From assembly GCF_023242315.1 (NCBI RefSeq), contig NZ_JALLIY010000025.1, forward strand, positions 50,783 to 114,782: a stretch of 64,000 nt of DNA. Reading direction: 5' to 3'. A program made the translations under genes and the position numbers. Positions 18,425 to 26,580 of the stretch are shown here, in pieces. The notes under the pieces are model-generated. The model searched no databases. It was not told where the DNA came from and worked only from the letters and a program-made list of their open reading frames with translations. The stretch's first letter is position 1; every line of letters starts with the position of its first letter. The DNA is from Pseudomonas sp. MWU13-2105 (GTDB lineage Bacteria > Pseudomonadota > Gammaproteobacteria > Pseudomonadales > Pseudomonadaceae).

Positions 18425-19360
18425 TCAGTCCTTGATTTCGACTGACGTATATTGCTCCTGGCCCCGTCGAAGTCGAAGCTCGTCGATCACTCCCATGAAC
18501 GCCTCCACCAGCAGGCCGCGTTCTTGCGCGTGGGTGAGCACCAGTAGTGGTGCGCAGGCGTCGAGATCGGCCAGGGGCCGGTAGGTCACGCCTTTTTTTG
18601 CCAGGGTCCGGGTGCAGTGAGGCACCAGTGCGAAGCCCTGGCCGGCGGCCACGAGGGCGATGATCGAGGTGATCTGCCGCCCGGCCGGCCCGGGCTGCAA
18701 GTGCAGGCCGTGACGTTGGTAGAGGTGCTCGATAATCGTGTTGAGCCCTGAGCCGTAATCCATTGGATAGCGTATCAACGGCTGCGTACTGAGCTGCGCC
18801 AGAGTCACCTCGGATTGCTCGGCCAGTGGGTCGTCGCTGGAGAGGGCGGCCACCAGTTGCTCTTCACCCAGGGAGAGGGATTGGACCTCGGTTTGCCCGT
18901 CGGACGGCGACAGGCGGCTCATGCCGATATCGATGCGACCGTCGACGATCTGCGCCACCAGGGCGCCTGAAGCGCTTTCCAGCAAAGTCAGCTGAACCTC
19001 CGGAAAACGCTGGGCGAAGGCCCGGATGGCCTGGCTGAAAATATCCGACAGGGCAATCGAGCTGGCATAGCCCAGGACCAACTGGCCGGCGGTGCCTGCC
19101 GCCAACTTGCTGGCGATGACTGCGGCGAGGTCGACTTGCTCCAGCACCGAGCGGGCGTAAGGCAGGAAGGCGCGGCCCTGCGGCGTGAGCGATACGCTGC
19201 GGCTGGTGCGGTCGAAAAGGCGAAATCCCAGTTCGACCTCCAGGGTCGAAATCTGCCGGGTCAGGGGTGGTTGGGCGAGGTGCAGGCGCAGTGCTGCGCG
19301 GCCAAAATGCAGCTCCTCGGCAACAGTCAAGAAGTAACGCAACCTGCGTAGATCGAGCAT
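18425..19360 (-). CDS. LysR-family transcriptional regulator
   Basis: 311 residues. The N-terminal winged helix (residues 1-60: LRRLRYFLTVAEELHFGRAA, then L-A-Q-P-P-L-T-R-Q-I-S recognition helix) and effector-binding domain are typical of LysR regulators. It is divergently transcribed from an MFS exporter with a 108-base shared intergenic region, the usual arrangement for a LysR activator and its target. The ligand cannot be predicted. Confidence 0.92.
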   Translation of the reverse strand: MLDLRRLRYFLTVAEELHFGRAALRLHLAQPPLTRQISTLEVELGFRLFDRTSRSVSLTPQGRAFLPYARSVLEQVDLAAVIASKLAAGTAGQLVLGYASSIALSDIFSQAIRAFAQRFPEVQLTLLESASGALVAQIVDGRIDIGMSRLSPSDGQTEVQSLSLGEEQLVAALSSDDPLAEQSEVTLAQLSTQPLIRYPMDYGSGLNTIIEHLYQRHGLHLQPGPAGRQITSIIALVAAGQGFALVPHCTRTLAKKGVTYRPLADLDACAPLLVLTHAQERGLLVEAFMGVIDELRLRRGQEQYTSVEIKD

Positions 19361-19468
19361 CCTGGTCCTTGGGTATTGATCGGTTCGAATTCGGTATTGG
19401 TCTTCGCCAGCCTGCGTATTCTATAAAGCCTTTTCGTCATAAAACGAGAGACTCGGTGAGTTAACACG
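19361..19468. promoter_or_regulatory. Divergent LysR/MFS promoter region
   Basis: The 108-base gap carries both promoters. It is AT-richer than its surroundings near 19420-19450 (TTCTATAAAG, TTTTCGTCATAAAACGA). TTTTCGTcatAAAACGA forms an imperfect dyad near 19430-19446 that is a candidate regulator site. Confidence 0.4.
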
Positions 19469-20677
19469 ATGAATGATCTGAAAAGCCAACTCACATTGAG
19501 CGAATCGCAACCCACCGGGACCTGCTTGCGTCGTCGGTCCCTGCTGGCCGCCTGTAGCGCCCATGCCGTACACGACGGCTTGACCGATGTGATCTATGTA
19601 TTGCTGCCGATCTGGCAGGCACAGTTCGGCATGAGCTACGCACAGGTCGGGATGTTACGCGGGGCCTATTCCGGGATGATGGCCGGTTTCCAGTTATTGG
19701 CGAGCCGGGCCGCCAGGTGCTGGGGACGCGAGCGTTTGCTGGTGGGCGGCACGGCACTGGCCGGCTTGGCTTACCTGCTTGCCGGTCAGGCCAGTGGGCT
19801 GACGGTATTGTTGTTGGCGCTGCTGCTGGGTGGGTTGGGCGCCAGCACCCAGCATCCGCTGGCTTCCTCGTTGATTACCGATACCCATGAGGCCGGCGGT
19901 GGCGTCAAGGAGGCGCTGTCGCAGTACAACTTTTCCGGCGATATTGGCAAGACGTTGATCCCGGGCCTGACAGGCCTGCTGCTGACGGTCATCAGTTGGC
20001 GTGCCAGTGTCACGCTGATGGGTGTGCTCGGCCTGGCGGCGGCCGCGCTACTGTGGTGGCTGGTCCCGACACGGGCGGTCAACCTGCCCGGGCCAGGCAA
20101 AGCCACCGCGGCACTGGCGGGGAAAGGCTCCGCCGGCGGGCTACGTGCGTTACTGCTGACGGGGACGCTGGACAGTGCGGTGCGCATGGGCTTTCTCACC
20201 TTCCTGCCGTTCCTGTTGAGCAGCAAGGGAGCCGGGACGGCGGGTATCGGCCTGGCGTTGATGCTGTTGTTCGTCGGCGGCGCGTTCGGCAAGTTGTCCT
20301 GCGGCTACCTGGGCGCGCGTATCGGCATGATGAAGACCGTGTGGCTGACGGAGTCCGCTACTTCATTGTTGATCGTGCTGGCGGTGTATCTGCCGCTGTC
20401 CGGCATGATGGTGATGCTGCCGTTGCTGGGGCTGGTGCTGAACGGGACATCGTCGGTGCTCTATGGCGTGGTGCCGGAGTTGTCGCAGGCGGGCAAGCGC
20501 GAGCAGGCGTTCGCGCTGTTCTATACCGGCACCATCGGCGGTGGGGCGCTGGCGCCGGTGGTGTTCGGGGGACTGGGTGACATGACCGGCATCCCGGTCG
20601 CGGTGATGACCCTGGCGGCCACGGTGCTGTTGACGTTGCCACTGTCCTGGTGCGTACAGAGAGCCTTGGATCGCTGA
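19469..20677 (+). CDS. MFS transporter, Fsr (fosmidomycin resistance)-like
   Basis: 402 residues with 12 predicted membrane helices. The start of helix 1 (AHAVHDGLTDVIYVLLPIWQ) resembles the Fsr family, which has a conserved H-x4-D and a Leu-Pro in the first helix, and the LGGLGASTQHPLASSLI stretch also fits. Fsr exports fosmidomycin and related compounds in E. coli; the real substrate here is unknown. The ATG at 19469 is preceded by GGTGAG. Divergent from the LysR gene. Confidence 0.85.
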   Translation: MNDLKSQLTLSESQPTGTCLRRRSLLAACSAHAVHDGLTDVIYVLLPIWQAQFGMSYAQVGMLRGAYSGMMAGFQLLASRAARCWGRERLLVGGTALAGLAYLLAGQASGLTVLLLALLLGGLGASTQHPLASSLITDTHEAGGGVKEALSQYNFSGDIGKTLIPGLTGLLLTVISWRASVTLMGVLGLAAAALLWWLVPTRAVNLPGPGKATAALAGKGSAGGLRALLLTGTLDSAVRMGFLTFLPFLLSSKGAGTAGIGLALMLLFVGGAFGKLSCGYLGARIGMMKTVWLTESATSLLIVLAVYLPLSGMMVMLPLLGLVLNGTSSVLYGVVPELSQAGKREQAFALFYTGTIGGGALAPVVFGGLGDMTGIPVAVMTLAATVLLTLPLSWCVQRALDR

Positions 20678-20784
20678 AACCACGGTATTCCCGTCGGGAA
20701 TGCGCGCATGAAAATCGTGCATTTTATTTATGGCGTCGAATCTCGTAGCGTGTCCTCTCCCGCCTATGGATATGGAGATGTACT

Positions 20785-21417
20785 GTGAGTGATTCCCGCC
20801 TGCGCCTGTACGTTGATGCTCAATTCACCAGCCCTTATGCCATGTCGGATTTCGTCGTGCTGCGGGAAAAGGGCATCGACTTTGACATCATTCCGCTGGA
20901 CCTCGATGCCTTGGAAAACCAGGCTGCGGATTACGCCAGCCTGTCGCTGACCCAGCGGGTACCCACTCTTGTGCATGGCAACTTTGCCCTGTCCGAGTCG
21001 TCGGCGATTGCCGAGTATCTGGAAGAAACCTTCCCGCAGGTGCCGGTTTATCCGCAAGACCGTCAACAGCGTGCGCAGGCCCGGCAGATCCAGGCCTGGC
21101 TGCGCAGTGACCTGATGCCGATCCGGCAGGAGCGTTCCACCCTGGTGGTGTTCTATGGCCGCAAGTCCGGACCGTTGTCGCCAGTGGCCGAGGCGGCAAC
21201 GCGCAAGCTGTTCGCGGCAGCCCTGGAGCTACTGGCGGACGGCCGCGAGAACTTGTTCGGTCACTGGTCGATTGCCGATACCGACCTGGCGCTGATGCTC
21301 AACCGGTTGGTCCTCAACGGTGACGACGTACCTCCTGTCTTGGTGGAATATGCGCGGCGCCAATGGCTGCGGCCTGCCGTGCAGGAGTGGGTCGGGTTCC
21401 AGCGTCCGGCGTTGTAG
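20785..21417 (+). CDS. yfcF: Glutathione S-transferase (YfcF type)
   Basis: 210 residues, normal for the family. An N-terminal thioredoxin-like domain (residues 1-80, with RVPTLVHGNFALSESSAI: cis-Pro and the glutathione gamma-glutamyl binding ESSAI) is followed by an all-helical C-terminal domain. The overall pattern, including VDAQFTSPYAMS and FGHWSIADTDLALML, resembles E. coli YfcF. It starts with GTG at 20785, preceded by GGAGATG. Role: probably glutathione-dependent peroxidase or transferase activity in stress defence. Confidence 0.85.
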   Translation: MSDSRLRLYVDAQFTSPYAMSDFVVLREKGIDFDIIPLDLDALENQAADYASLSLTQRVPTLVHGNFALSESSAIAEYLEETFPQVPVYPQDRQQRAQARQIQAWLRSDLMPIRQERSTLVVFYGRKSGPLSPVAEAATRKLFAAALELLADGRENLFGHWSIADTDLALMLNRLVLNGDDVPPVLVEYARRQWLRPAVQEWVGFQRPAL

Positions 21418-21475
21418 TTGCCGGACGCTGTGCGGTGTCTGGATGAAATGGGATTTTGAGTACACCGAAAATCCT

Positions 21476-21560
21476 GTGGGAGCTGGCTTGTCGGCGATGA
21501 GGCCAGTACGCCTTGCATCGCCTGTTCGGTCGCCATCGCCGGCAAGCCAGCTCCGACTAA
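21476..21560. repeat. REP palindrome pair (Pseudomonas type)
   Basis: GTGGGAGCTGGCTTGTCGGC and its inverted counterpart (GCCGGCAAGCCAGCTCC) flank about 45 bases, forming an extended dyad as in REPIN doublets of fluorescent pseudomonads. It lies between convergent genes (GST and MFS). Confidence 0.85.
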
Positions 21561-21568
21561 ATCGGTGC

Positions 21569-22993
21569 TTATCTTTTCTTCACAGCCAGCGCAATGGCCA
21601 ATGCGACGACAACCAGCGCCAGGGCCGTGGCGAAGGTCGTCCGCAGGCCGCTGGCGACGGCTTCGGGGGCCGCGCTGGTGATGTCGGCTGCCTTTGAAGC
21701 GAACACAAACACCGCACCCAACACCGATGCCCCCGTGATCAACCCGAGATTGCGCGCCAGGTTGAGCAGGCCGGAGACTACGCCGCGTTGCTGCGTGCTG
21801 ACCTCGCTCATGACGGCGCTGTTATTGGACGCCTGGAACAAGGCATAGCCGAAAGTGACAAGCACCAGCGGGCTGATGTAGCCACCCAGGCCAAGAGTCT
21901 GCGGCAGCAGCGACAATACGAGGCAGCCGAGCGACATGGCCAGCAACCCGACAACGCTCATGTGCTGTGCACCAAAGCGATCCGCCAGTCGACCCACCGG
22001 CACCCCGCTCAGCGCCGAGACACAGGGCCCGGCCGAGAGGGCGAGTCCGACCGAGGCGGCATCCAAGCCGAGTCCTTGCGCCAGGTAGAAAGGCCCGACC
22101 ACCAGTGTCGCCATCATCACCGTCGAGACCAGCGCACTCATGCACAGGCTCCCGCTCAGCTGGAGGTCGCGGAACATCGCCAGGCGAATCAGCGGTGAGC
22201 TGACCTTCGACTCGGTGAGCACGAACAGGCCAAGGCCAAAGGTCGCCGCTGTCAGCAGGCTGATATTGAGCAGGCCGAAGTGACCGCGTCCCAGTGTCAT
22301 GGCCAAGGCATAAGCCGCCAGTGTCAGCGCCAGCAGCAGTGTGCCCAGCGGGTCGAAACCACTGCGCTCACGCTGGGGGCGCTGGAGATCCTCGGGAAGA
22401 TGGCGGTGGCTGAGAACAAGCGTCAGCAGACCCAGCGGCACACAGACGAGGAAGAGCGCGTGCCAGCCTGGCCCGGCGATCAGGAAGCCGCCCAGCGATG
22501 GACCCAGGGCCGTGCCGATGGCGGACATGCTGCCCAGTAAACCCATGGCTCTGCCGGTCCGGGCCTTCGTCACTGTCTCGCCGACAAACGCCAGGGTCAG
22601 GGCCATCATGATCGCCGCGCCGATCCCTTGCAGCGCCCGGGCGCCGATCAGCAGGCCGAGCGTGGGGGCGCAACCGCACAGGGCCGAGGCCAGGGTGAAT
22701 AGGGCAATACCGACCAGGAGCAGGCGCCGTCGGCCGGTGAGATCACCAAGCCGCCCAACACTGACGATCAGGGTGGTGATCGTCAGGAGATAGGCGAGGA
22801 CGACCCATTGCACGCTCTGGAAGGAGGCGTTGAACACCTGTGCCAGGGTAGGCAGGCCGACATTGGCAATGCTGGTGCCCAGGGACGATAGCAGCATCGA
22901 CAGCGACAAGCCGGCCAGTGCCCAACGCACCGAAGGTGTGTGAGGTTCAGCATCTGTCGCTAGCTTGCCTGGTTCTGCAATGATCGGTTTCAT
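21569..22993 (-). CDS. MFS drug exporter, EmrB/QacA-like (14 TMS)
   Basis: 474 residues; about 14 hydrophobic helices. Motif A variant GRLGDLTGRRRLLLVG and motif C-like GPSLGGFLIAGPGWHALF are visible, as in DHA2 drug:H+ antiporters. The start at 22993 (ATG) was preferred to an upstream TTG because GAGAAG precedes it. It is divergent from a LysR gene, 140 bases apart, so regulation by that LysR is likely. Confidence 0.9.
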   Translation of the reverse strand: MKPIIAEPGKLATDAEPHTPSVRWALAGLSLSMLLSSLGTSIANVGLPTLAQVFNASFQSVQWVVLAYLLTITTLIVSVGRLGDLTGRRRLLLVGIALFTLASALCGCAPTLGLLIGARALQGIGAAIMMALTLAFVGETVTKARTGRAMGLLGSMSAIGTALGPSLGGFLIAGPGWHALFLVCVPLGLLTLVLSHRHLPEDLQRPQRERSGFDPLGTLLLALTLAAYALAMTLGRGHFGLLNISLLTAATFGLGLFVLTESKVSSPLIRLAMFRDLQLSGSLCMSALVSTVMMATLVVGPFYLAQGLGLDAASVGLALSAGPCVSALSGVPVGRLADRFGAQHMSVVGLLAMSLGCLVLSLLPQTLGLGGYISPLVLVTFGYALFQASNNSAVMSEVSTQQRGVVSGLLNLARNLGLITGASVLGAVFVFASKAADITSAAPEAVASGLRTTFATALALVVVALAIALAVKKR

Positions 22994-23062
22994 CCGGCTT
23001 CTCTTTTTGGCTACTCCCAACGCGGAGCTGTCAGAAATCTACGCCGGCGTCTAACATGGCGG

Positions 23063-23083
23063 AAGGTGCATCATTTGCACTTT
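23063..23083. promoter_or_regulatory. Candidate operator between MFS and LysR genes
   Basis: AAGGTGCA and TGCACTTT, separated by TCATT, form an inverted repeat with seven of eight positions matched. It lies in the divergent intergenic region, 51 bases before the LysR start, in the expected place for autoregulation and target activation. Confidence 0.55.
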
Positions 23084-23133
23084 ACTCGTGTGTTTGACGC
23101 TCTATCCGATCCAGGCATGCCAAGGGGCGCTCC

Positions 23134-24030
23134 ATGTCCACACCCGATCTCAATCTATTGGTCACCCTGGATGTGCTGCTGGCCGAAGGCAGTGTGGCGC
23201 GCGCGGCCCGGCGCTTGCACCTCAGCCCCTCGGCGATGAGCCGGGCGTTGGCGCGTTTGCGGGAAAGCACCGGCGATCCGCTGCTGGTCCGGGCCGGGCG
23301 CGGCCTGGTGCCCACGCCGCGGGCGCTGGAGTTGCGTGAGCGAGTCGCGCAGTTGGTGCAGGACGCCGAAGCCGTATTGCGACCTGTCGGGCAGCTGGAC
23401 CTCAAGCAACTGGTGCGCACTTTCACATTGCGTACTCGTGACGGGTTTGTGGAGAACTTCGGTCCCGCGCTGCTGGCCCGGATCGCTGAAGAGGCGCCCG
23501 GAGTACGCCTTCGATTCCTGCAGAAACCGGACAAGGACAGCGCGCCGCTGCGTGATGGCAGTGTCGATCTGGAAACCGGTGTGGTGGGTAGCAGCCAAGG
23601 TCCGGAGTTGTTGACCCAGGCGCTGTTTCGCGATCGTTTTATTGGCGTGGTACGCCGGGAGCATCCGCTGAGTCAGGGGGATATGACCGCGGCACGCTAT
23701 GCGGCGGGCCAGCATATCGTTGTTTCGCGGCGGGAACTCGACAGGGGAGCGGTCGATGAGGCGCTGGAGCGGCTTGAGCTTTGTCGTGAGGTGGCTACGT
23801 TTGTCGCCGGATTTTCGACCGCGCTGTCACTGGCCCGGTCCACAGACTTGATCGCCACCGTGCCTGAACGTCACACCGGCAACCTGCGTACCCGTATGCA
23901 CAGCTTTGAACTTCCGTTCTCGCTGTCGACGTTCACGGTGGCGATGCTCTGGCATCCGCGGCTGGATGCCGATCCCGCGCATCGCTGGTTGCGCGGGTGC
24001 CTTCGGCAAGTCTGCGCGCAGCCGGGGTGA
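23134..24030 (+). CDS. LysR-family transcriptional regulator
   Basis: 298 residues. The HTH (residues 4-62) reads DLNLLVTLDVLLAEGSVARA with the recognition helix LSPSAMSRALARLRE, close to the NodD/SyrM-like group of LysR regulators. The effector domain follows. Divergent from the 14-helix MFS pump, which it probably controls. The inverted repeat at 23063-23083 is a candidate binding site. Confidence 0.92.
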   Translation: MSTPDLNLLVTLDVLLAEGSVARAARRLHLSPSAMSRALARLRESTGDPLLVRAGRGLVPTPRALELRERVAQLVQDAEAVLRPVGQLDLKQLVRTFTLRTRDGFVENFGPALLARIAEEAPGVRLRFLQKPDKDSAPLRDGSVDLETGVVGSSQGPELLTQALFRDRFIGVVRREHPLSQGDMTAARYAAGQHIVVSRRELDRGAVDEALERLELCREVATFVAGFSTALSLARSTDLIATVPERHTGNLRTRMHSFELPFSLSTFTVAMLWHPRLDADPAHRWLRGCLRQVCAQPG

Positions 24031-24031
24031 C

Positions 24032-24514
24032 TCAGTTCAAGGTGAACTTGACCAGCATGTCGTAAGCCAGCTTGAGCATGGGAATGCTGATGCAGATGAG
24101 CAGGATGCTGAGCTGCCAGCGCAGGATCTTGTTCTGTGAGTCCATTTCAGCAACGGATACCTGGAATTTTGCACCCTGTTCTGTGATGGCGGATCGCAGT
24201 TCTTGGCCTTGCTTCGTCATGGCGGCTTGTAGTTCCGCACCTTGTTCCTTGATGGAGGCCCGTAGTTCTGTCCCTTGTTCTCGGAGCATCGAGCCCAAGG
24301 AGCGTATCTCCACACTCTGGTCTTTGATCATGCCGCGCAGCTCCGCGCCGAGTTCCGTAATCGACGTTTGCAAGTGTGTCTCGGTGCGGAGCAGATCAGA
24401 CTTTGTCGCGAATTTTTCCATATCCGACTCCCAGGCATTCACAACCGCCTTGGCCTTGTTCGGAGGGACACTGATGTTCGTCAGCGCGTCGTATAAGTTC
24501 ATCGATAGCTTCAT
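24032..24514 (-). CDS. Coiled-coil protein with C-terminal membrane anchor
   Basis: 160 residues. Residues about 45-125 are a long coiled coil with quasi-repeats of E-Q-G-A-E-L-R/Q spaced about 11 residues. A single hydrophobic helix (about 135-153) near the C terminus suggests a tail anchor. The layout resembles DUF1640-like/Ccdc90-type proteins. The start at 24514 is set by AGGAGAT just upstream. Only one base separates its stop from the convergent LysR stop. Function unknown. Confidence 0.75.
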   Translation of the reverse strand: MKLSMNLYDALTNISVPPNKAKAVVNAWESDMEKFATKSDLLRTETHLQTSITELGAELRGMIKDQSVEIRSLGSMLREQGTELRASIKEQGAELQAAMTKQGQELRSAITEQGAKFQVSVAEMDSQNKILRWQLSILLICISIPMLKLAYDMLVKFTLN

Positions 24515-24750
24515 CGTATCTCCTGCAGGGGACAAGTGACCAGGAGGCACCGCCTGACGGCAGGCCTCCGTCAAAAGCGAAGGCTGGGCAGGCGCTACCA
24601 GGGCAGCGGTCCAGATTCAGATAATCGATGTAAAGCCAGGGAGTGGGAAGTCGGACATTTCTTATGAGGAGGCAGGACAAGGCCTGGGTTTTTGCGCGCA
24701 AATCAACGTGGCTGCTGGAGGGGGCGCGGGCCAATTATCCGCGATCGGGA

Positions 24751-24960
24751 TTAGTCGCGCAGCATGCTGGTGCCGTACTCACGGAAACTGCTGCCCAGGT
24801 TCGAACCGCCAAAACTCTGGGTGACGGGTTTGTTGTCGTAGTGTTGATTACAGCTTTCGCTATAGCAGGCGCTGTTGCTGGTTATCGTGCTCGTGCCGGA
24901 GCAGGCGCTCAACAGCAGGGCGCTCAGCGCCAGCGCGGTTTTGACGAGGTTCGGCTTCAT
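24751..24960 (-). CDS. Small lipoprotein
   Basis: 69 residues with a type II signal peptide: lipobox L-S-A-C at residues 17-20, giving a mature lipoprotein of about 50 residues. Two further cysteines (SACYSESC) may form a disulphide. The start at 24960 fits the signal peptide; an in-frame upstream start would add nine charged residues. Function unknown. Confidence 0.7.
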   Translation of the reverse strand: MKPNLVKTALALSALLLSACSGTSTITSNSACYSESCNQHYDNKPVTQSFGGSNLGSSFREYGTSMLRD

Positions 24961-25149
24961 GGTTCGGTTTCCCCTGGCTGGATGCAATGCACGAATAATA
25001 CCTTGTCCATCTTACGCCGCTTGAATGCTTCGCTGGATGAAACATTTCGCCTATGGAGCAAAAGGTTGTACAGGGGCGTTTTCTTCAATACCACGAGCCG
25101 TGCGCATGGCTACCTTCAGCCCGACATCCATCCATGCGGAAAGTAGACG

Positions 25150-25737
25150 ATGAGCATCCTTGTTTCCATGGCGGCCTTTGCGCTGGCCTCTTCCATTACC
25201 CCTGGCCCGGTCAATATCGTCGCCTTGAGTGCCGGTGCGCAGTTCGGCTGGCGCGCCAGCCTGCGACACGTGACCGGCGCGACCCTGGGTTTCACCCTGT
25301 TGCTGGTCCTGATCGGCCTTGGGTTGAATGAGCTGCTGCTGTTCGTGCCGAGCCTGACCCGGGTGATCCAGTTGGCCGGGGTGGCCTTCCTGTTGTACAT
25401 GGCCTGGAAGCTGGCGCTCGACGATGGCGGCCTGAATACCAGTCAGCCCGGCAAACAACCGACGATGACGCTCGGCGCGCTGATGCAGTGGCTCAATCCC
25501 AAGGCCTGGCTGGCCTGCGTGGCTGGGATGGGGGCGTTCGTGGCCAATGGCGAGGGGCATCTGGTATGGCAGTTCGCGGCGGTGTACTTCGTGATCTGCT
25601 ACGGCTCGATTGCCTGTTGGGCGTTTGCCGGGACCTTTCTACGGCACTATCTGGACAACCCCAAGGGCATGCGCCTGTTCAACCGGTTGATGGCTTTGTT
25701 GCTGGCACTCAGTGCGATTTACCTGTTGCTGCCGTGA
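25150..25737 (+). CDS. LysE/RhtB-family amino acid exporter
   Basis: 195 residues, about six membrane helices, normal length. The N-terminal SSITPGPVNIVALSAGAQFG block (P-G-P-x-N) and QWLNPKAWLACVAG are diagnostic of LysE translocators. It exports an amino acid or derivative from the cytoplasm. It ends six bases before the end of a convergent AraC-type regulator gene. Confidence 0.92.
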   Translation: MSILVSMAAFALASSITPGPVNIVALSAGAQFGWRASLRHVTGATLGFTLLLVLIGLGLNELLLFVPSLTRVIQLAGVAFLLYMAWKLALDDGGLNTSQPGKQPTMTLGALMQWLNPKAWLACVAGMGAFVANGEGHLVWQFAAVYFVICYGSIACWAFAGTFLRHYLDNPKGMRLFNRLMALLLALSAIYLLLP

Positions 25738-25743
25738 GGCGGA

Positions 25744-26580
25744 TCAACCGCGATATTGCCCTGGTGTCGCGGCCAGGTGTTGCTTGAAGACCCGCTGGAA
25801 ATGCGCCTGGTCGGCGAAGCCGGCTTCCAGTGCGACGTCGGCGATCAGGCCGCCACGCCGCAGCCGGTTACGCGCGTACTGGATGCGTCGGTTGACCAGG
25901 AAGGCGTGGGGCGTCATGCCGTAATGCTGCTTGAAGGCGCGGGTCAGGTAGGACGCCGACAACTGCGCGGCCTGGCAGATGTCCTCCAGCTTCAGGGCCT
26001 CGGTGCAGTGTTTGTGAATGTAGGCCGCGGCCAGTTCGAGCTTCTGGTTGATCTCCCGGGCCGGCCGGGGCGCCGGGTTCAAACGGTGTTGCAGCAGGGT
26101 GAAGAACTCGACCAGGGCACACTGTTTTTCCAAGAGCGCGAGGTCGTCGTCCACCAGGGTTTCGTAGAGGCTGTTGAAACCTTCGTAGAGTGCCGGATCG
26201 CTGGTATGAGGCGTGGAAAAGGCACGGAAATCCAGATCCGGGCTGAACCCCAGTTCATGTTGCAGCGATGTCAGCCAGGCCATCTCGACATAGAGCATGC
26301 GATAGGCCCAGGGCTGGTCTTCGATGGGGTTGCAGGCATGCACCTCGCCCGGATTCATCAGCACCACGGTACCGGCCGCGACCCGCCACTGATTCTGCTC
26401 GTTGATATAGGTGCTCTGGCCGTGGGTGATCGCCCCGATCGAGAAGTGTTCGTGGGAATGCCGGGAATAGCAGACCTTGCGGCCGTCCTGGATCGAGCGG
26501 GCCTCGATGCAGGGCAGGCGTTCGTCCCGCCAGAAGCGGGGGGCCTTGTCATCGGGGGCGGTCGGGGACGATTTACTCAT
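25744..26580 (-). CDS. AraC-family transcriptional regulator
   Basis: 278 residues. An N-terminal cupin-like sensing domain (HSHEHFSIGAITHG, GTVVLMNPGEVHACNP) is followed by two C-terminal helix-turn-helix units (about 175-275) with FKQHYGMTPHAFLVNRRIQ and ADVALEAGFADQAHFQRVFK. AraC regulators of this arrangement often control neighbouring LysE exporters, here convergent. Its start overlaps the 843-residue protein gene by eight bases, which suggests co-transcription with it. Confidence 0.92.
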   Translation of the reverse strand: MSKSSPTAPDDKAPRFWRDERLPCIEARSIQDGRKVCYSRHSHEHFSIGAITHGQSTYINEQNQWRVAAGTVVLMNPGEVHACNPIEDQPWAYRMLYVEMAWLTSLQHELGFSPDLDFRAFSTPHTSDPALYEGFNSLYETLVDDDLALLEKQCALVEFFTLLQHRLNPAPRPAREINQKLELAAAYIHKHCTEALKLEDICQAAQLSASYLTRAFKQHYGMTPHAFLVNRRIQYARNRLRRGGLIADVALEAGFADQAHFQRVFKQHLAATPGQYRG

